Shown piece by piece: positions 9,467 to 18,018 of a stretch of 64,000 bases of DNA. The stretch's first letter is position 1; each line of letters starts with the position of its first letter. The stretch comes from CAVTQY01 sp963736975 (GTDB lineage: Bacteria > Pseudomonadota > Alphaproteobacteria > Acetobacterales > Acetobacteraceae). The notes under the pieces are model-generated. The model was not told where the DNA came from. It did no database searches and saw only the letters and a program-made list of their open reading frames with translations. The stretch spans positions 682,001 to 746,000 of the forward strand of contig CAVTQY010000001.1 in NCBI GenBank assembly GCA_963736975.1, given 5' to 3'. A program made the position numbers and the translations under genes.

Positions 9467-9495
9467 TTGATGGACCTGGACGTGCGCCGTATCCT
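9467..9495 (+). promoter_or_regulatory. Possible sigma-70 promoter for the third SMP-30 gene
   Basis: TTGATG, a 17-base spacer and TATCCT, ending 32 bases before ATG 9528 in the divergent gap shared with the GMC gene. Spacing is ideal and both hexamers match the consensus in four positions. This is a by-eye match only. Confidence 0.4.
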
Positions 9496-9527
9496 CGCTG
9501 TTTCCGAACCCCCGGGCCGATACAAGC

Positions 9528-10439
9528 ATGAGCGATCCCTTTGACGTCATTGATCCGCGTTTTCGCCAGTACACAATTCCGATCGTCTGGCTGGAGAAGC
9601 TGCACACCGGCATGCGCTGGGCGGAGGGGCCGGCCTATTTCGCCGATATGCGCTGCCTGATCTGGAGTGACATCCCCAACAACCGGATGTGGCGGCTCGA
9701 GGAGGAAACCGGTGCGGTCAGCATCTTCCGCGCCCCTTCCAACTTCTCCAACGGCAACACGCGCGACCGCGAGGGGCGGCTGCTGACCTGCGAGCACCAT
9801 ACGCGGCGCGTGACCCGTACGGAGCATGACGGCAGTATCACGGTGATCGCCGACCGCTATCAGGGCAAGCGGCTGAATGCGCCCAACGATGTAGTAGTGA
9901 AGTCGGACGGGACGATCTGGTTCACCGACCCGACCTACGGCATCTCGGCCGAATACGAAGGCGGCAAGGCGGAAAGCGAAATCGGCGCCTGCAACGTCTA
10001 TCGATTTGATCCGCAGGATGGCTCGCTGCGCATCGTCGCTGACGATTTCAAGCGGCCGAACGGCCTCGCCTTCTCGCCCGACGAAAGCCTGCTGTACATT
10101 GCAGATTCCGGCTTCTGGCCGAACCCGGAATGGCCGCACCACATCCGCGCCTTCACGGTTTCCGATGACGGGAGGCTGCGCGGCTCGCGCGTGCTCGCTG
10201 AGGTGTCGCCGGGCATCGCGGACGGATTCCGCGTCGATATCGACGGCAACATCTGGACGAGCGCGGGAGATGGCGTGCAATGCATCACGCCGGATGGCGA
10301 CCTGATCGGCAGGATTCCCGTGCCCGAGAAGGTCGCCAATGTCGCGTTCGGCGGCCCGGCGCGCAACCGGCTCTATATATGCGGGCACACGTCGCTGTAT
10401 GCAATCTACGTCAACACGCGGGGCGCGGCGAAACCTTAG
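9528..10439 (+). CDS. SMP-30/gluconolactonase family protein, copy C
   Basis: 303 aa of the longer SMP-30 branch: a lead of about 30 residues precedes the metal Glu in MRWAEGPAYF. SDIPNNRMWR, FSNGNTRDREGRLLTCEH, NAPNDVVVKSDGTIWFTDP and RPNGLAFSPDE follow. It is much closer to copy D (23440-24375) than to the tandem copies A and B. It is divergent from the GMC oxidoreductase and convergent with a CUT2 importer, so it probably opens the lactone made from the imported sugar. Confidence 0.92.
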   Translation: MSDPFDVIDPRFRQYTIPIVWLEKLHTGMRWAEGPAYFADMRCLIWSDIPNNRMWRLEEETGAVSIFRAPSNFSNGNTRDREGRLLTCEHHTRRVTRTEHDGSITVIADRYQGKRLNAPNDVVVKSDGTIWFTDPTYGISAEYEGGKAESEIGACNVYRFDPQDGSLRIVADDFKRPNGLAFSPDESLLYIADSGFWPNPEWPHHIRAFTVSDDGRLRGSRVLAEVSPGIADGFRVDIDGNIWTSAGDGVQCITPDGDLIGRIPVPEKVANVAFGGPARNRLYICGHTSLYAIYVNTRGAAKP

Positions 10440-10467
10440 AAAAAGCTGACACCCCGCGCCACACCCG

Positions 10468-10535
10468 TCATTGCGAGCGGAGCGAAGCAATCCAGCACGC
10501 CGCCACTGGATTGCTTCGCTCCGCTCGCAATGACA
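10468..10535. repeat. Perfect 29-bp inverted repeat with a 10-base loop
   Basis: The arms at 10468-10496 and 10507-10535 are exact reverse complements, starting GTCATTGCGAGCGGAGCGAA. It lies between two convergent genes, so the RNA hairpin could end transcription from both sides. The sequence type (cattgcgagc...gaagcaatcc) is a dispersed palindromic element widely seen in alphaproteobacterial genomes; degenerate pieces occur at 14747-14789 and about 32003-32020. Confidence 0.85.
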
Positions 10536-10572
10536 CCGCCGCATGGGTCGGGTTACTGGCCGCCTGCTCCAA

Positions 10573-11601
10573 TCACCTTGGGCGCTCAGTGCCCGCCGTG
10601 GCCGTACGCCGCCGCCGCGCGGCGGCATAGACCGAAAGGCCGACCGCGACGATCAGTATCGCGCCGTTGAAAAAATACTGCACGTAGAACGCCGCACCGA
10701 GCTGCTGCACACCGGAGAACGAGAATGCCAGGATCAGCACGGCGAGCAGCGTGCCGACGACGTTGACGCGGCCGGGATGGATCGAGGTCGCGCCAAGCAG
10801 CGTCGCGGCGAAGGCGGGCAGGAGATATTCGGGGCCGGTCGACGGCGTTCCGGTTTCCAGAATACTGGCCAGCATGATGCCGGCGATCCCGCTCAGCAAG
10901 CCGGAGGCGACGAACGCACCGGTGACGTAACGCTTGATGCGGATGCCGGTGAGTTCCGCGGCGCGCGGGCTCGCCCCGATCACATACAGGCTGCGGCCGA
11001 CCGGCAGCCGCTCGGTGACGATCCAGAGAATGACAGCGGCGGCCGCGACATACACCGCCGGCAGCGGCACGTGCCAGGCGATCTCGGTGAGGTTGACGAA
11101 GCTGTCGGGCAGGTTCGGCGCGACGATCTGCTGGCCGTTGCTGTACCAATTGGCGACGCCGTAGAGCAGCGTACCGACGCCCATCGTCGCGATGAACGAG
11201 TTGATGCCGAAGCGCGTGACCAGGACGCCGTTCACCAGCCCCACCAGGAGCGCGATCCCGAGCACGAGCACCGCCGCCAGCTCCCACGCAAGCCCCGCCT
11301 TCACCTGCAACCCGATAATCAGGATCTGCGCCATGCCGAGATGAAACCCGACCGAGAGGTTGAACTGCCTGGTCGCGAGCGGCACCATCTCGCCGAGCGC
11401 CAGCATCGCCGTCACCGACTGCCCGACCAGCACGGTGTTGACGTTGATCGAGCTGAAGAACGTGTGCGGCCGCAACAGGCCGAACAGCACCATCACCAGC
11501 ACAAAGACCACCGCCAGCCCATAGACCGCGGCAAGGTCGGACAGGCGCCACCCGCTCGCGCGCCCGGCCGCGCCCGCCATCTGCCGCGACTGTCCGCTCA
11601 T
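10573..11601 (-). CDS. Sugar ABC transporter permease (RbsC-like, CUT2)
   Basis: 342 aa with about nine hydrophobic segments. Landmarks are ALGEMVPLATRQFNLSVG, the region aligned with the LTGGxDLS signature of this family (here the Gly-Gly-x-Asp-Leu core is replaced), then GINSFIATMGVGTLLYG and ATLLGATSIHPGR. ATG 11601 overlaps the ATPase stop in ATGA, so the start is well fixed and the two are translationally coupled. It is the last gene of the minus-strand importer operon. Confidence 0.92.
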   Translation of the reverse strand: MSGQSRQMAGAAGRASGWRLSDLAAVYGLAVVFVLVMVLFGLLRPHTFFSSINVNTVLVGQSVTAMLALGEMVPLATRQFNLSVGFHLGMAQILIIGLQVKAGLAWELAAVLVLGIALLVGLVNGVLVTRFGINSFIATMGVGTLLYGVANWYSNGQQIVAPNLPDSFVNLTEIAWHVPLPAVYVAAAAVILWIVTERLPVGRSLYVIGASPRAAELTGIRIKRYVTGAFVASGLLSGIAGIMLASILETGTPSTGPEYLLPAFAATLLGATSIHPGRVNVVGTLLAVLILAFSFSGVQQLGAAFYVQYFFNGAILIVAVGLSVYAAARRRRTATAGTERPR

Positions 11602-13112
11602 GCCATCCCCGCTTGCTCGCGGCCCAGCGACGCGCGCGCGAGCACCGTGTCCACCGTCAGTCCCGCGCCGCTCAATTCGCCGGCGATCACACCGCGGCTG
11701 ATGACGAGCGCGCGGTCGCACAGCGTCGCCACTTCCTCGAAATCGGAGGACACGACGACGATCGCGGCGCCGTTTTCCGCCGCTCCGCGCAGCAGCGCGT
11801 GGATCGCGAATTTCGCGCCGATATCCACGCCCGCCGTCGGCTCCTCCATCACCAACAGTCGCGCGTTCGATTCGAGCCAGCGTCCGACGAAGACTTTCTG
11901 CTGGTTGCCGCCGCTGAGCCATTCGATCAGTGCGTTCGGATCGGGCGGGCGCACATCAAGCCGGCGCAGTGTTGCCGTCGCGCGCCGCCGCTCGATGCCC
12001 GGAGGCGCCAGCCGCCACGGACCGGTGCCGACGATGCCGGGATTCGGCAGCAGGTTTTCCAGCACCGACATGCCGGGCAACGCGCTTTCGCGCCCGCGAT
12101 CGCCCGCGAGCAGCGCGATGCCGCGGGCGATCCGGTCAGGGATGCCGTCCTCCGGCGGCAGCGCCGTGCCGTCGAGAAAAATCTCGCCCGCGTGCGGCTG
12201 GATCTCGCCAAAAATGGCGCGGCCGATCACCTCCTGGCCGGCGCCGCGCAGGCCGACCAGTCCGACGATCTCGCCGGCCATGACCCGAAAGCTCAGCGGG
12301 CCGATGCCCGCCAGGCGGAGCGCGGAAATTTGCAGCACCGCCTTCTCCGCGCCGGTCGCGCCGTGCGGCTGTGCCAGCATGTTCACCTCGCGGCCGAGCA
12401 TGTCCTGCACGAGCCCCTGCGGCGTCATCGCCGCGGCCGGCGCGGTGCGTACGCGCCGGCCGTCGCGCAGCACGGTGATGCGGTCGGCCAGCCCGAACAG
12501 TTCGTTCAGCCGGTGCGAGACGTAGATGATGCCGGTACCGTTCGCGCGCAGCCGGCGCAGCACCTCGAACAGATGCAGTGCATCCGGCTCCGGCAGGGCG
12601 GCGGTCGGTTCGTCGAGCACAACCACCTCGGCTCGCCGCGACAGCGCGCGCACGATACCCAGCACGGCCTTGCTCGCGGCGGAAAGCCGGCCAACCGGCA
12701 TACGCGGGTCAGGCGGCGCTACCGCCATCGCGTGATAAATCTCGTCGGCGCGTTGCCATACGCGGTCCCAGTCAATCAGCCCGGCGCGGCGTGGAAAGCC
12801 GGCGACCAGTGCCACGTTCTCGCCCACGCTCAGGTCATCCACGAGGCCGAGATCCTGGTGCACGAACGAGAGCGGCAGCGCGTGCAAATGCGGATGCACC
12901 GCGACGCCGCCGAGCCGGATCGTGCCGGCGTCCGGCACATGGACGCCGGCCAGGATCTTGATCAGCGTCGACTTGCCGGCCCCGTTCTCGCCGACCACCG
13001 CATGGATTTCACCGGCCGCGACCGACAGATCGACGCGATCGAGCGCGAGACTGCCGAAAAACCGCTTGGTGAGGCCGGCGATCTCCAGCACCGGCCTCGC
13101 TTCCTGCGCCAC
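11598..13112 (-). CDS. Sugar ABC transporter ATP-binding protein (double domain)
   Basis: 504 aa RbsA/MglA type. Domain 1 has Walker A GENGAGKST and Walker B VVLDEPTAAL. Domain 2 has the signature SGGNQQK but a changed Walker B, LLVMEEPTAG, in which Glu replaces the usual first Asp. It lies between its binding protein (four-base gap) and permease (overlap), so the three form a complete CUT2 importer. Confidence 0.93.
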   Translation of the reverse strand: MAQEARPVLEIAGLTKRFFGSLALDRVDLSVAAGEIHAVVGENGAGKSTLIKILAGVHVPDAGTIRLGGVAVHPHLHALPLSFVHQDLGLVDDLSVGENVALVAGFPRRAGLIDWDRVWQRADEIYHAMAVAPPDPRMPVGRLSAASKAVLGIVRALSRRAEVVVLDEPTAALPEPDALHLFEVLRRLRANGTGIIYVSHRLNELFGLADRITVLRDGRRVRTAPAAAMTPQGLVQDMLGREVNMLAQPHGATGAEKAVLQISALRLAGIGPLSFRVMAGEIVGLVGLRGAGQEVIGRAIFGEIQPHAGEIFLDGTALPPEDGIPDRIARGIALLAGDRGRESALPGMSVLENLLPNPGIVGTGPWRLAPPGIERRRATATLRRLDVRPPDPNALIEWLSGGNQQKVFVGRWLESNARLLVMEEPTAGVDIGAKFAIHALLRGAAENGAAIVVVSSDFEEVATLCDRALVISRGVIAGELSGAGLTVDTVLARASLGREQAGMA

Positions 13113-13116
13113 GCGA

Positions 13117-14331
13117 TCAGCAGGGGTTGCTGGTTCCCTTCCAGATGTTCAGATAGTGGCAGGCGAAATTGTTTTCCGGCACGAACTCGTTGTTCTTGCC
13201 GCCTTCCTCATCCACGTTCTCTTTGGTGATAATGTAGGTGGGCTGCACGAACTTCGCCGGGGGCTCGCCGGCCATCGCGCGCACGACCGCGTCGATCGCC
13301 TCGTAGCCGAATAGCGTGCTCGGCTCCGGCACGCTCGCCACTTCATAGGCGCCCTTGCGGATCATGTCGTAGTTCTGCGGCGGCGCATCGGCCCCGACGA
13401 GATGCACCTTTCCGGTCGAAACGCCGGCGGCGCGCAGCGACGCCGCGACATAAGGATAGTAGTCGTCGCAGCACGTCGTCATCCACCAGTCATCGCCGTA
13501 GCGCGCGAGGATGCCGGAAACGGCGGGAGCAACACGCGTGCTGAGCTCGCCGATCGGCACGTCGATCATTTCGAGGAACTTGCAGCCGCCGCAGTTCTTG
13601 ATGGGCTCCGTCGCCGCCTTCGCCTTGAAGCGGGCGATGGCGAAGCTGTTGTCAACCATGTGTAGGTCGCGCGCCTTGCCGTCCGACATGGCAATCACAT
13701 AGGCGGCCTGCGATTGGCCGATCTCGGCGGCGGACGACGCGATGTTCTGGTAAAGGCCGAGCTCGGGATGCGGCCCCGGGAAGGCGGTGGCGTGGATGCC
13801 GATCACCGGAATACCGGCCGCGACTGCATCCTTGATCGGCTTCTGCAGCGCGTCGGCATCCGCCGGGGTGATGATCGCGGTCGGGTGCGAGACAAGCGCC
13901 TGCTGCATCGCGGCGAGCTGACCGCTGACAGTGCCCTGGCCGTTGAAGGTCTGTACGGTCCAACCCAGCGCCTTGGCCGCTTCCTTCACGCCGCGACCCC
14001 AACCGATATAGGTCGCGTAAAACTCGTCCCCGGACACCCAGGCGATGGTGACAGGCTTGTCGGTCGCTTTCGGGCCGGTGGTCGGGCCGGTCCATTCCGT
14101 CTGACGCTTGGTGCGGGCGGCCACGATCGTCTTGGCCTGTTCAACTGTCATGTGAGCGTCGATCTGCGGCTCCGGCCAGGCGGGGAACGGCATGGCGCGC
14201 GTTTCGGCCTGCGCGGGGGTCAGGCTGGCGCCCCAGATCAGTGCCGCTGCGGCGATGGCGGCAGACACATCGCGACCCTTGCCGCGTCCCGGCGCAGTTC
14301 GCGGATCGCGATATCGCCCGAATCCCATCAC
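13117..14331 (-). CDS. Sugar ABC transporter periplasmic binding protein
   Basis: 404 aa. An N-terminal signal peptide is visible: basic start, hydrophobic SAAIAAAALIWGASL and a probable cleavage after PAQA. The mature part shows the periplasmic sugar-binding fold (TIAWVSGDEFYATYIGWGRG, IITPADADALQKPIKDAV, AAGIPVIGIHA). It is longer than most relatives because of an extra stretch between signal and fold. Several Cys late in the chain (NCGGCKF, TTCCDD) are unusual for the family and could form disulphides. First gene of the minus-strand operon. Confidence 0.92.
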   Translation of the reverse strand: MMGFGRYRDPRTAPGRGKGRDVSAAIAAAALIWGASLTPAQAETRAMPFPAWPEPQIDAHMTVEQAKTIVAARTKRQTEWTGPTTGPKATDKPVTIAWVSGDEFYATYIGWGRGVKEAAKALGWTVQTFNGQGTVSGQLAAMQQALVSHPTAIITPADADALQKPIKDAVAAGIPVIGIHATAFPGPHPELGLYQNIASSAAEIGQSQAAYVIAMSDGKARDLHMVDNSFAIARFKAKAATEPIKNCGGCKFLEMIDVPIGELSTRVAPAVSGILARYGDDWWMTTCCDDYYPYVAASLRAAGVSTGKVHLVGADAPPQNYDMIRKGAYEVASVPEPSTLFGYEAIDAVVRAMAGEPPAKFVQPTYIITKENVDEEGGKNNEFVPENNFACHYLNIWKGTSNPC

Positions 14332-14818
14332 GGTCCTCCCCCAAAATGACCAGCTCTACGCCGCTGCGATTGCCTTTTCGGCGGGCTGTTCCTCATCAAG
14401 CCACGGGTCCCGGCAGTCTGGCAAACGAGAGGCCGCCGTCCACCGGACTCGGTGGGCCAGTCTGTGAATCGGCGTGCAACTTTGACCCCGGCAAATTGCC
14501 GATTCTTGGTTCGCCTGCGGCGATCCTTGACCTGTGCTGTGCGTGCCGGCTGGCGTCATTGCAGGTCGGGACGAAGGAACAGGTGCCCGCGGTCCGAACC
14601 GAGGAACCGAATCAATCAAGCCGCGCGCAACCGCGCATTGCAGAGGACGGTCAGCTTTCGCATGACTGCGACGAGGGCGCGGCCATAAACAACGCCCGCT
14701 TCACCTCAGGGCGGCCGCCCCGGGTTCGTCTATAACGATCGCCCCGCAATTGCGAGGACCGCGAGCAAAGCATGGCAACGAAGCAATCTCCCGCACGCAT
14801 GAGCTCGGCGACGAGACT
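14332..14818. other. Gene-free interval of about 490 bases
   Basis: It lies between the start of the binding-protein gene and the end of the MHS transporter gene. Open frames here match nothing I recognise and have no convincing ribosome site. It should hold the promoter of the importer operon, but no clear -35/-10 pair stands out. The right end carries the degenerate repeat at 14747-14789. Confidence 0.5.
14747..14789. repeat. Degenerate copy of the cattgcgagc...gaagcaatc element
   Basis: The run CAATTGCGAGGACCGCGAGC followed by ...ACGAAGCAATCTC resembles one arm plus loop of the palindromic element at 10468-10535, with an insertion in the middle. It lies just downstream of the stop of the minus-strand transporter gene. 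Confidence 0.5.
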
Positions 14819-16099
14819 TTACCCCAACTCCTGATGCGCCGTTTCAGGCATCCGCCAGATAACCACGAAACTCACCACCGCCGCACCTATCACATAATAC
14901 GCCGGAGAAATCGGCGATCCGGTCGTGGCGATCAGCCACGTCGCGATGAACGGTGCGAAGCCGCCGAAGATCGCCACGGCCAAGGCATAAGCCGGCGTCA
15001 TCCAGGTGGACCGCCCGATCGTGGCGAACATCTCCGCGATCGCCGCCGGCCCGGCACCGGAAAACAGTGCGATGGCCGCAGCAAACACGATCTGGATCAG
15101 CACCAGCGTGCCGAAGGCTGGCTTGCCCAGGATCACCGAAAACAACGGCAGCGGCAGCACGATGAACGCCGCGCACGAAAGCAGCAGCAACGGACGCCGC
15201 CCGGCCCGGTCCGACACCGCCCCGAACACCGGTATCAACAACATCAACACCACGACGCCCAAGGTATTCGACCACAGCGCCTGCGCGCCCGACATGCCGC
15301 CATGCAGCCGGGTGAATGTCGGCATGTAGCTCAGCAAAATGTAGAACGCGACCGTCCAGTGGATGGTAAACCCGAAGGCGCGCAGCGCCAGCCCGAACCC
15401 GCCTTCCACCGCCGGAGAGCGAGCCTCGGCAGCGCGATACGCCGGCGTCTCATCCACGTTGCGCCGCAGATAAAACCCGACCAGCGCCAGCACGATGCCG
15501 AGCAGGAACGGAATGCGCCAGCCCCATGCCGCGAGGTCCGCCGGCGACAATATGGTCGTAAACAACGCCCCGGTGCCCGAGCCAAGGACAAGGCTCGCCG
15601 CGATCGAGGCCTGCTGGAAGCTGCCGTAATAGCCTCGGCTGCGGTCCGGCGCCCACTCCACCATGAAAGCGGTTGACCCACCCCACTCGCCGCCCGCGGA
15701 AAATCCCTGAATGAGGCGCGCAATCACCAACAAAACCGGCGCCGCCACGCCGATAGACGCATAGCCCGGCAGCACGCCGACCAACACAGTGCCGAACGCC
15801 ATCGCCATGATAGTCAGCATCAGCGCCGCCTTGCGGCCATGCGTGTCGCCGAACCGCCCGATGATGATCCCGCCCAGCGGGCGCATCAAAAATCCAACTC
15901 CGAACACCGCGAAGGACGACAACAACGCCGCCGTCGGATCGGTCGCCGGGAAGAAGGTGCGGGCGATCACCGCGGCGAAGAACACGTAAACGCCGAAATC
16001 ATACCATTCGAGCACATTGCCGATCGCCGCAGCGACGATCGCCTTGCGTGTCTCGTGGCGCGCTGGTGCCACGCCAATCGGAACCGCCCGCCCGCTCAT
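14819..16099 (-). CDS. MFS transporter, metabolite:H+ symporter (MHS) type
   Basis: 426 aa with 12 predicted membrane segments. MHS marks: GNVLEWYDFGVYVFFA near the N-terminus, the loop motif GRFGDTHGRKAAL between segments 2 and 3, RLIQGFSAGGEWGGS, and the central-loop motif DRAGRRPLL. Family members take up organic acids, betaines or shikimate with protons, and the substrate cannot be assigned. The frame runs open upstream, but ATG 16099 starts directly before the family N-terminus. Confidence 0.92.
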   Translation of the reverse strand: MSGRAVPIGVAPARHETRKAIVAAAIGNVLEWYDFGVYVFFAAVIARTFFPATDPTAALLSSFAVFGVGFLMRPLGGIIIGRFGDTHGRKAALMLTIMAMAFGTVLVGVLPGYASIGVAAPVLLVIARLIQGFSAGGEWGGSTAFMVEWAPDRSRGYYGSFQQASIAASLVLGSGTGALFTTILSPADLAAWGWRIPFLLGIVLALVGFYLRRNVDETPAYRAAEARSPAVEGGFGLALRAFGFTIHWTVAFYILLSYMPTFTRLHGGMSGAQALWSNTLGVVVLMLLIPVFGAVSDRAGRRPLLLLSCAAFIVLPLPLFSVILGKPAFGTLVLIQIVFAAAIALFSGAGPAAIAEMFATIGRSTWMTPAYALAVAIFGGFAPFIATWLIATTGSPISPAYYVIGAAVVSFVVIWRMPETAHQELG

Positions 16100-16194
16100 G
16101 CTGTTCTCCCGGCGAATCACCCGCGAAACGCCAATGCTACCAGCCAGCCACGCAGTCGAACAACCACTGAGCCCACCGGTGAACCGCGTTCGGA

Positions 16195-17130
16195 TCACTC
16201 CCGTCCCAGCGCCGCCATCAGCTCGCTCCACTCGCGTTTGCTGAGCCCGCTGCCCGCCTGATCCACCGCCTCCCCGGCCAGCATCCGCCGCACCGCCGCC
16301 AGCATCTGCGCCGACAATGTCGCCGCTCCCAGCCGGTAATCGAGGAAAGCCTGGCACGCCACCGGAACCCAGGCCTTCACCGTCTCCAGCATCGCCTCGG
16401 CATAGGCTCGGATCTCGTATTGCGCATGGTGGTCGGCGCGCAGCGCAAGGAAATGCAGCAGATTGTAGAGATCGATCTTCCAATACCACTGCGTGTAAGT
16501 GTTGAGCGTCAGGTTCATCCGCGCCAGCTCCCGCGCCAACCCCTGCCGCGCCGGATCTCTCACCCCGCCCTGCTCGTCCTCGTTCAGCATCTCGGCGTAA
16601 TCGTCGTAGCAACGCGCCGCATCCGCCCGCAGCAGCGCAAGCACATGCTCGGCCTCTTCCCCCGCCAGCACATCCCCCCTGCCCTGCCGGTTCACCGCCG
16701 ACTGCGCCGCCAGGTGCTCGCGCGCCGGAATGTAGAACTCGCGATCCAGGATGGAGTAGCGCGCCGAGTATTCGTTCACATTCGCGGTGCGATGCCGGAT
16801 CCATTGCCGCGCGACGAAGATCGGCAGCTTCACATGGTACTTGATCTCGCACATCTCGAACGGCGTCGTGTGCCGGTGCCGCATCAGGTAACGGATCAGC
16901 CCGGCATCCTCCGACACCCGCCGCGTCCCCCGGCCATACGACACGCGGGCCGCCTGCACGATCGCCGCGTCATCGCCCATGTAGTCGATCACCCGCACGA
17001 ACCCGTGGTCGAGCACCGGCAGCGGCCGGAACAGCATCGCCTCCAGCGCCGTCACGGTCGGTCGCCTTGTCTCTGCCCGTTGCTCGCTTGCCGCCTCGAT
17101 CTCGGCCGCCTGCTCCGCCGTCAATCTCAT
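16195..17130 (-). CDS. thyX: FAD-dependent thymidylate synthase ThyX
   Basis: 311 aa. The ThyX signature RHRTANVNEYSARY is intact (RHR followed by the catalytic Ser seven residues on). TPFEMCEIKYHVKLPIFVARQW and the LNTYTQWYWKIDLYNLLHFL helix surround the dUMP/FAD site. The enzyme methylates dUMP using CH2-H4folate and FADH2. It is divergent from ssrA and follows no obvious partner gene. Presence of thyX suggests thyA is absent or supplementary. Confidence 0.96.
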   Translation of the reverse strand: MRLTAEQAAEIEAASEQRAETRRPTVTALEAMLFRPLPVLDHGFVRVIDYMGDDAAIVQAARVSYGRGTRRVSEDAGLIRYLMRHRHTTPFEMCEIKYHVKLPIFVARQWIRHRTANVNEYSARYSILDREFYIPAREHLAAQSAVNRQGRGDVLAGEEAEHVLALLRADAARCYDDYAEMLNEDEQGGVRDPARQGLARELARMNLTLNTYTQWYWKIDLYNLLHFLALRADHHAQYEIRAYAEAMLETVKAWVPVACQAFLDYRLGAATLSAQMLAAVRRMLAGEAVDQAGSGLSKREWSELMAALGRE

Positions 17131-17164
17131 TGAGCGACTCCACTTCCGCTGGTCCGATGCCTAT

Positions 17165-17425
17165 ATTCGCTGCGCCGGCTTGCCGGCTATGGCGATAAAC
17201 GGCTCGTGGAATAAGCGTAGTGGACCCGGGGGCAGTGCCCGGCGCCTCCACCATAGGGGGGCGAAACAGGCTCGACACGCGCGGTAAAGACGGTCCTTTT
17301 GCCCGGCATGGTTCCGCCGTTATCGGGCCAATTCACAAGTGCCAATGACAACATGGCGCTCGCTGTTGCTGCATAGGCAATAAGCGCGGTTCGGGGGGCA
17401 CCGGGCAACAGAAGCCCCCCACTCG
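17165..17425 (+). ncRNA. ssrA: Transfer-messenger RNA, circularly permuted two-piece form
   Basis: The acceptor piece comes first. It ends GTGGACCCGGGGGCAGTGCC...CGCCTCC-ACCA at 17253, with a T-arm CCGGG/CCCGG. The coding piece starts about 17257 with GGGGGCG, which pairs with CGCCTCC to form the 7-bp acceptor stem, including the G3-U70 wobble that marks alanine charging. Only about three bases (17254-17256) separate the two ends. The tag frame 17341-17376 reads ANDNMALAVAA-stop. A stem GGGGGGC/GCCCCCC at 17393-17420 fits the following pseudoknot. Outer ends are approximate (plus or minus 20). It frees stalled ribosomes and marks the product for proteolysis. Confidence 0.93.
17341..17376 (+). 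other. tmRNA tag-coding frame (ANDNMALAVAA)
   Basis: Codons GCC AAT GAC AAC ATG GCG CTC GCT GTT GCT GCA TAG. With the uncoded first alanine, the tag is AANDNMALAVAA. The AANDN start and the hydrophobic AVAA end match alphaproteobacterial tags recognised by ClpX and SspB, but the middle is shorter than in the Caulobacter tag. Confidence 0.92.
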
Positions 17426-17472
17426 CCGCCGCTCTGGCTTCCCTTGGGGCCCCGCGCTATGGAACCCGCCCT

Positions 17473-17991
17473 ATGACGGACGAACAAGAAACCACGATCG
17501 ACAGCCTGCTGCCGTACGATGAGTGGACCGAGGCCGCCATGCGCCAGGTCATCGTGAGCGCGCTCGCCCATGTCGTCGCCAACGGACTCCCCGGCGACCA
17601 CCATTTCTACATTACCTTCCGCACCGATCATCCGGGCGTGGTGATGCCGCCGCACCTGCGCAGCCAATACCCGCAGGAAATGACGATCGTCCTGCAGCAC
17701 CAGTTCTGGGACCTCAAAATGGATGCCGAGGCCGGACTGCTCAGCGTGGGCCTCTCTTTCGGTGGCATACCCTCCACCCTGGTGATCCCGCTTGGCGCCA
17801 TCGTCGCCTTCGCCGATCCTCATGTGCGCTTCGGCATGCGCTTCACCCCCGAGAGCCCCGAAACCCTGCCTCCGGTCGAGGCGGAAGAAGCCACCGACAC
17901 GCCGCCCGAAGCGGAACCCGACAGCGCAGAAGAAGCTCCGCAAGTGGTCAGCCTCGACGCCTTCCGCCGCCGCGGGCCGCCGAAAGCCTGA
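17473..17991 (+). CDS. sspB: SspB, ClpXP adaptor for tmRNA-tagged proteins
   Basis: 172 aa, alphaproteobacterial SspB (DUF1321) type. The core FYITFRTDHPGVVMPPHL, EMTIVLQHQFWDLK and FSVGLSFGG-like (LLSVGLSFGGIPSTL) strands make the tag-binding fold. An acidic, flexible linker of about 40 residues leads to the C-terminal VVSLDAFRRR, the ClpX-docking tail. The gene lies directly downstream of ssrA, whose tag it binds, so the pair forms a compact quality-control locus. ATG 17473 is the first start after the RNA. Confidence 0.93.
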   Translation: MTDEQETTIDSLLPYDEWTEAAMRQVIVSALAHVVANGLPGDHHFYITFRTDHPGVVMPPHLRSQYPQEMTIVLQHQFWDLKMDAEAGLLSVGLSFGGIPSTLVIPLGAIVAFADPHVRFGMRFTPESPETLPPVEAEEATDTPPEAEPDSAEEAPQVVSLDAFRRRGPPKA

Positions 17992-18018
17992 CGCTCCGCC
18001 CGGCAAGGATCCACTCAG

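Noticed and set aside
9390..10628. N-terminal extension of the GMC oxidoreductase frame by 413 codons
   Set aside because: It is antisense to the third SMP-30 gene and has no matching domain. GTG 9389 has a good ribosome site and correct family spacing.
10543..13229. Long plus-strand open frames of 660 and 538 codons
   Set aside because: They are antisense to the CUT2 permease and ATPase and show only low-complexity His/Arg/Gln-rich translation.
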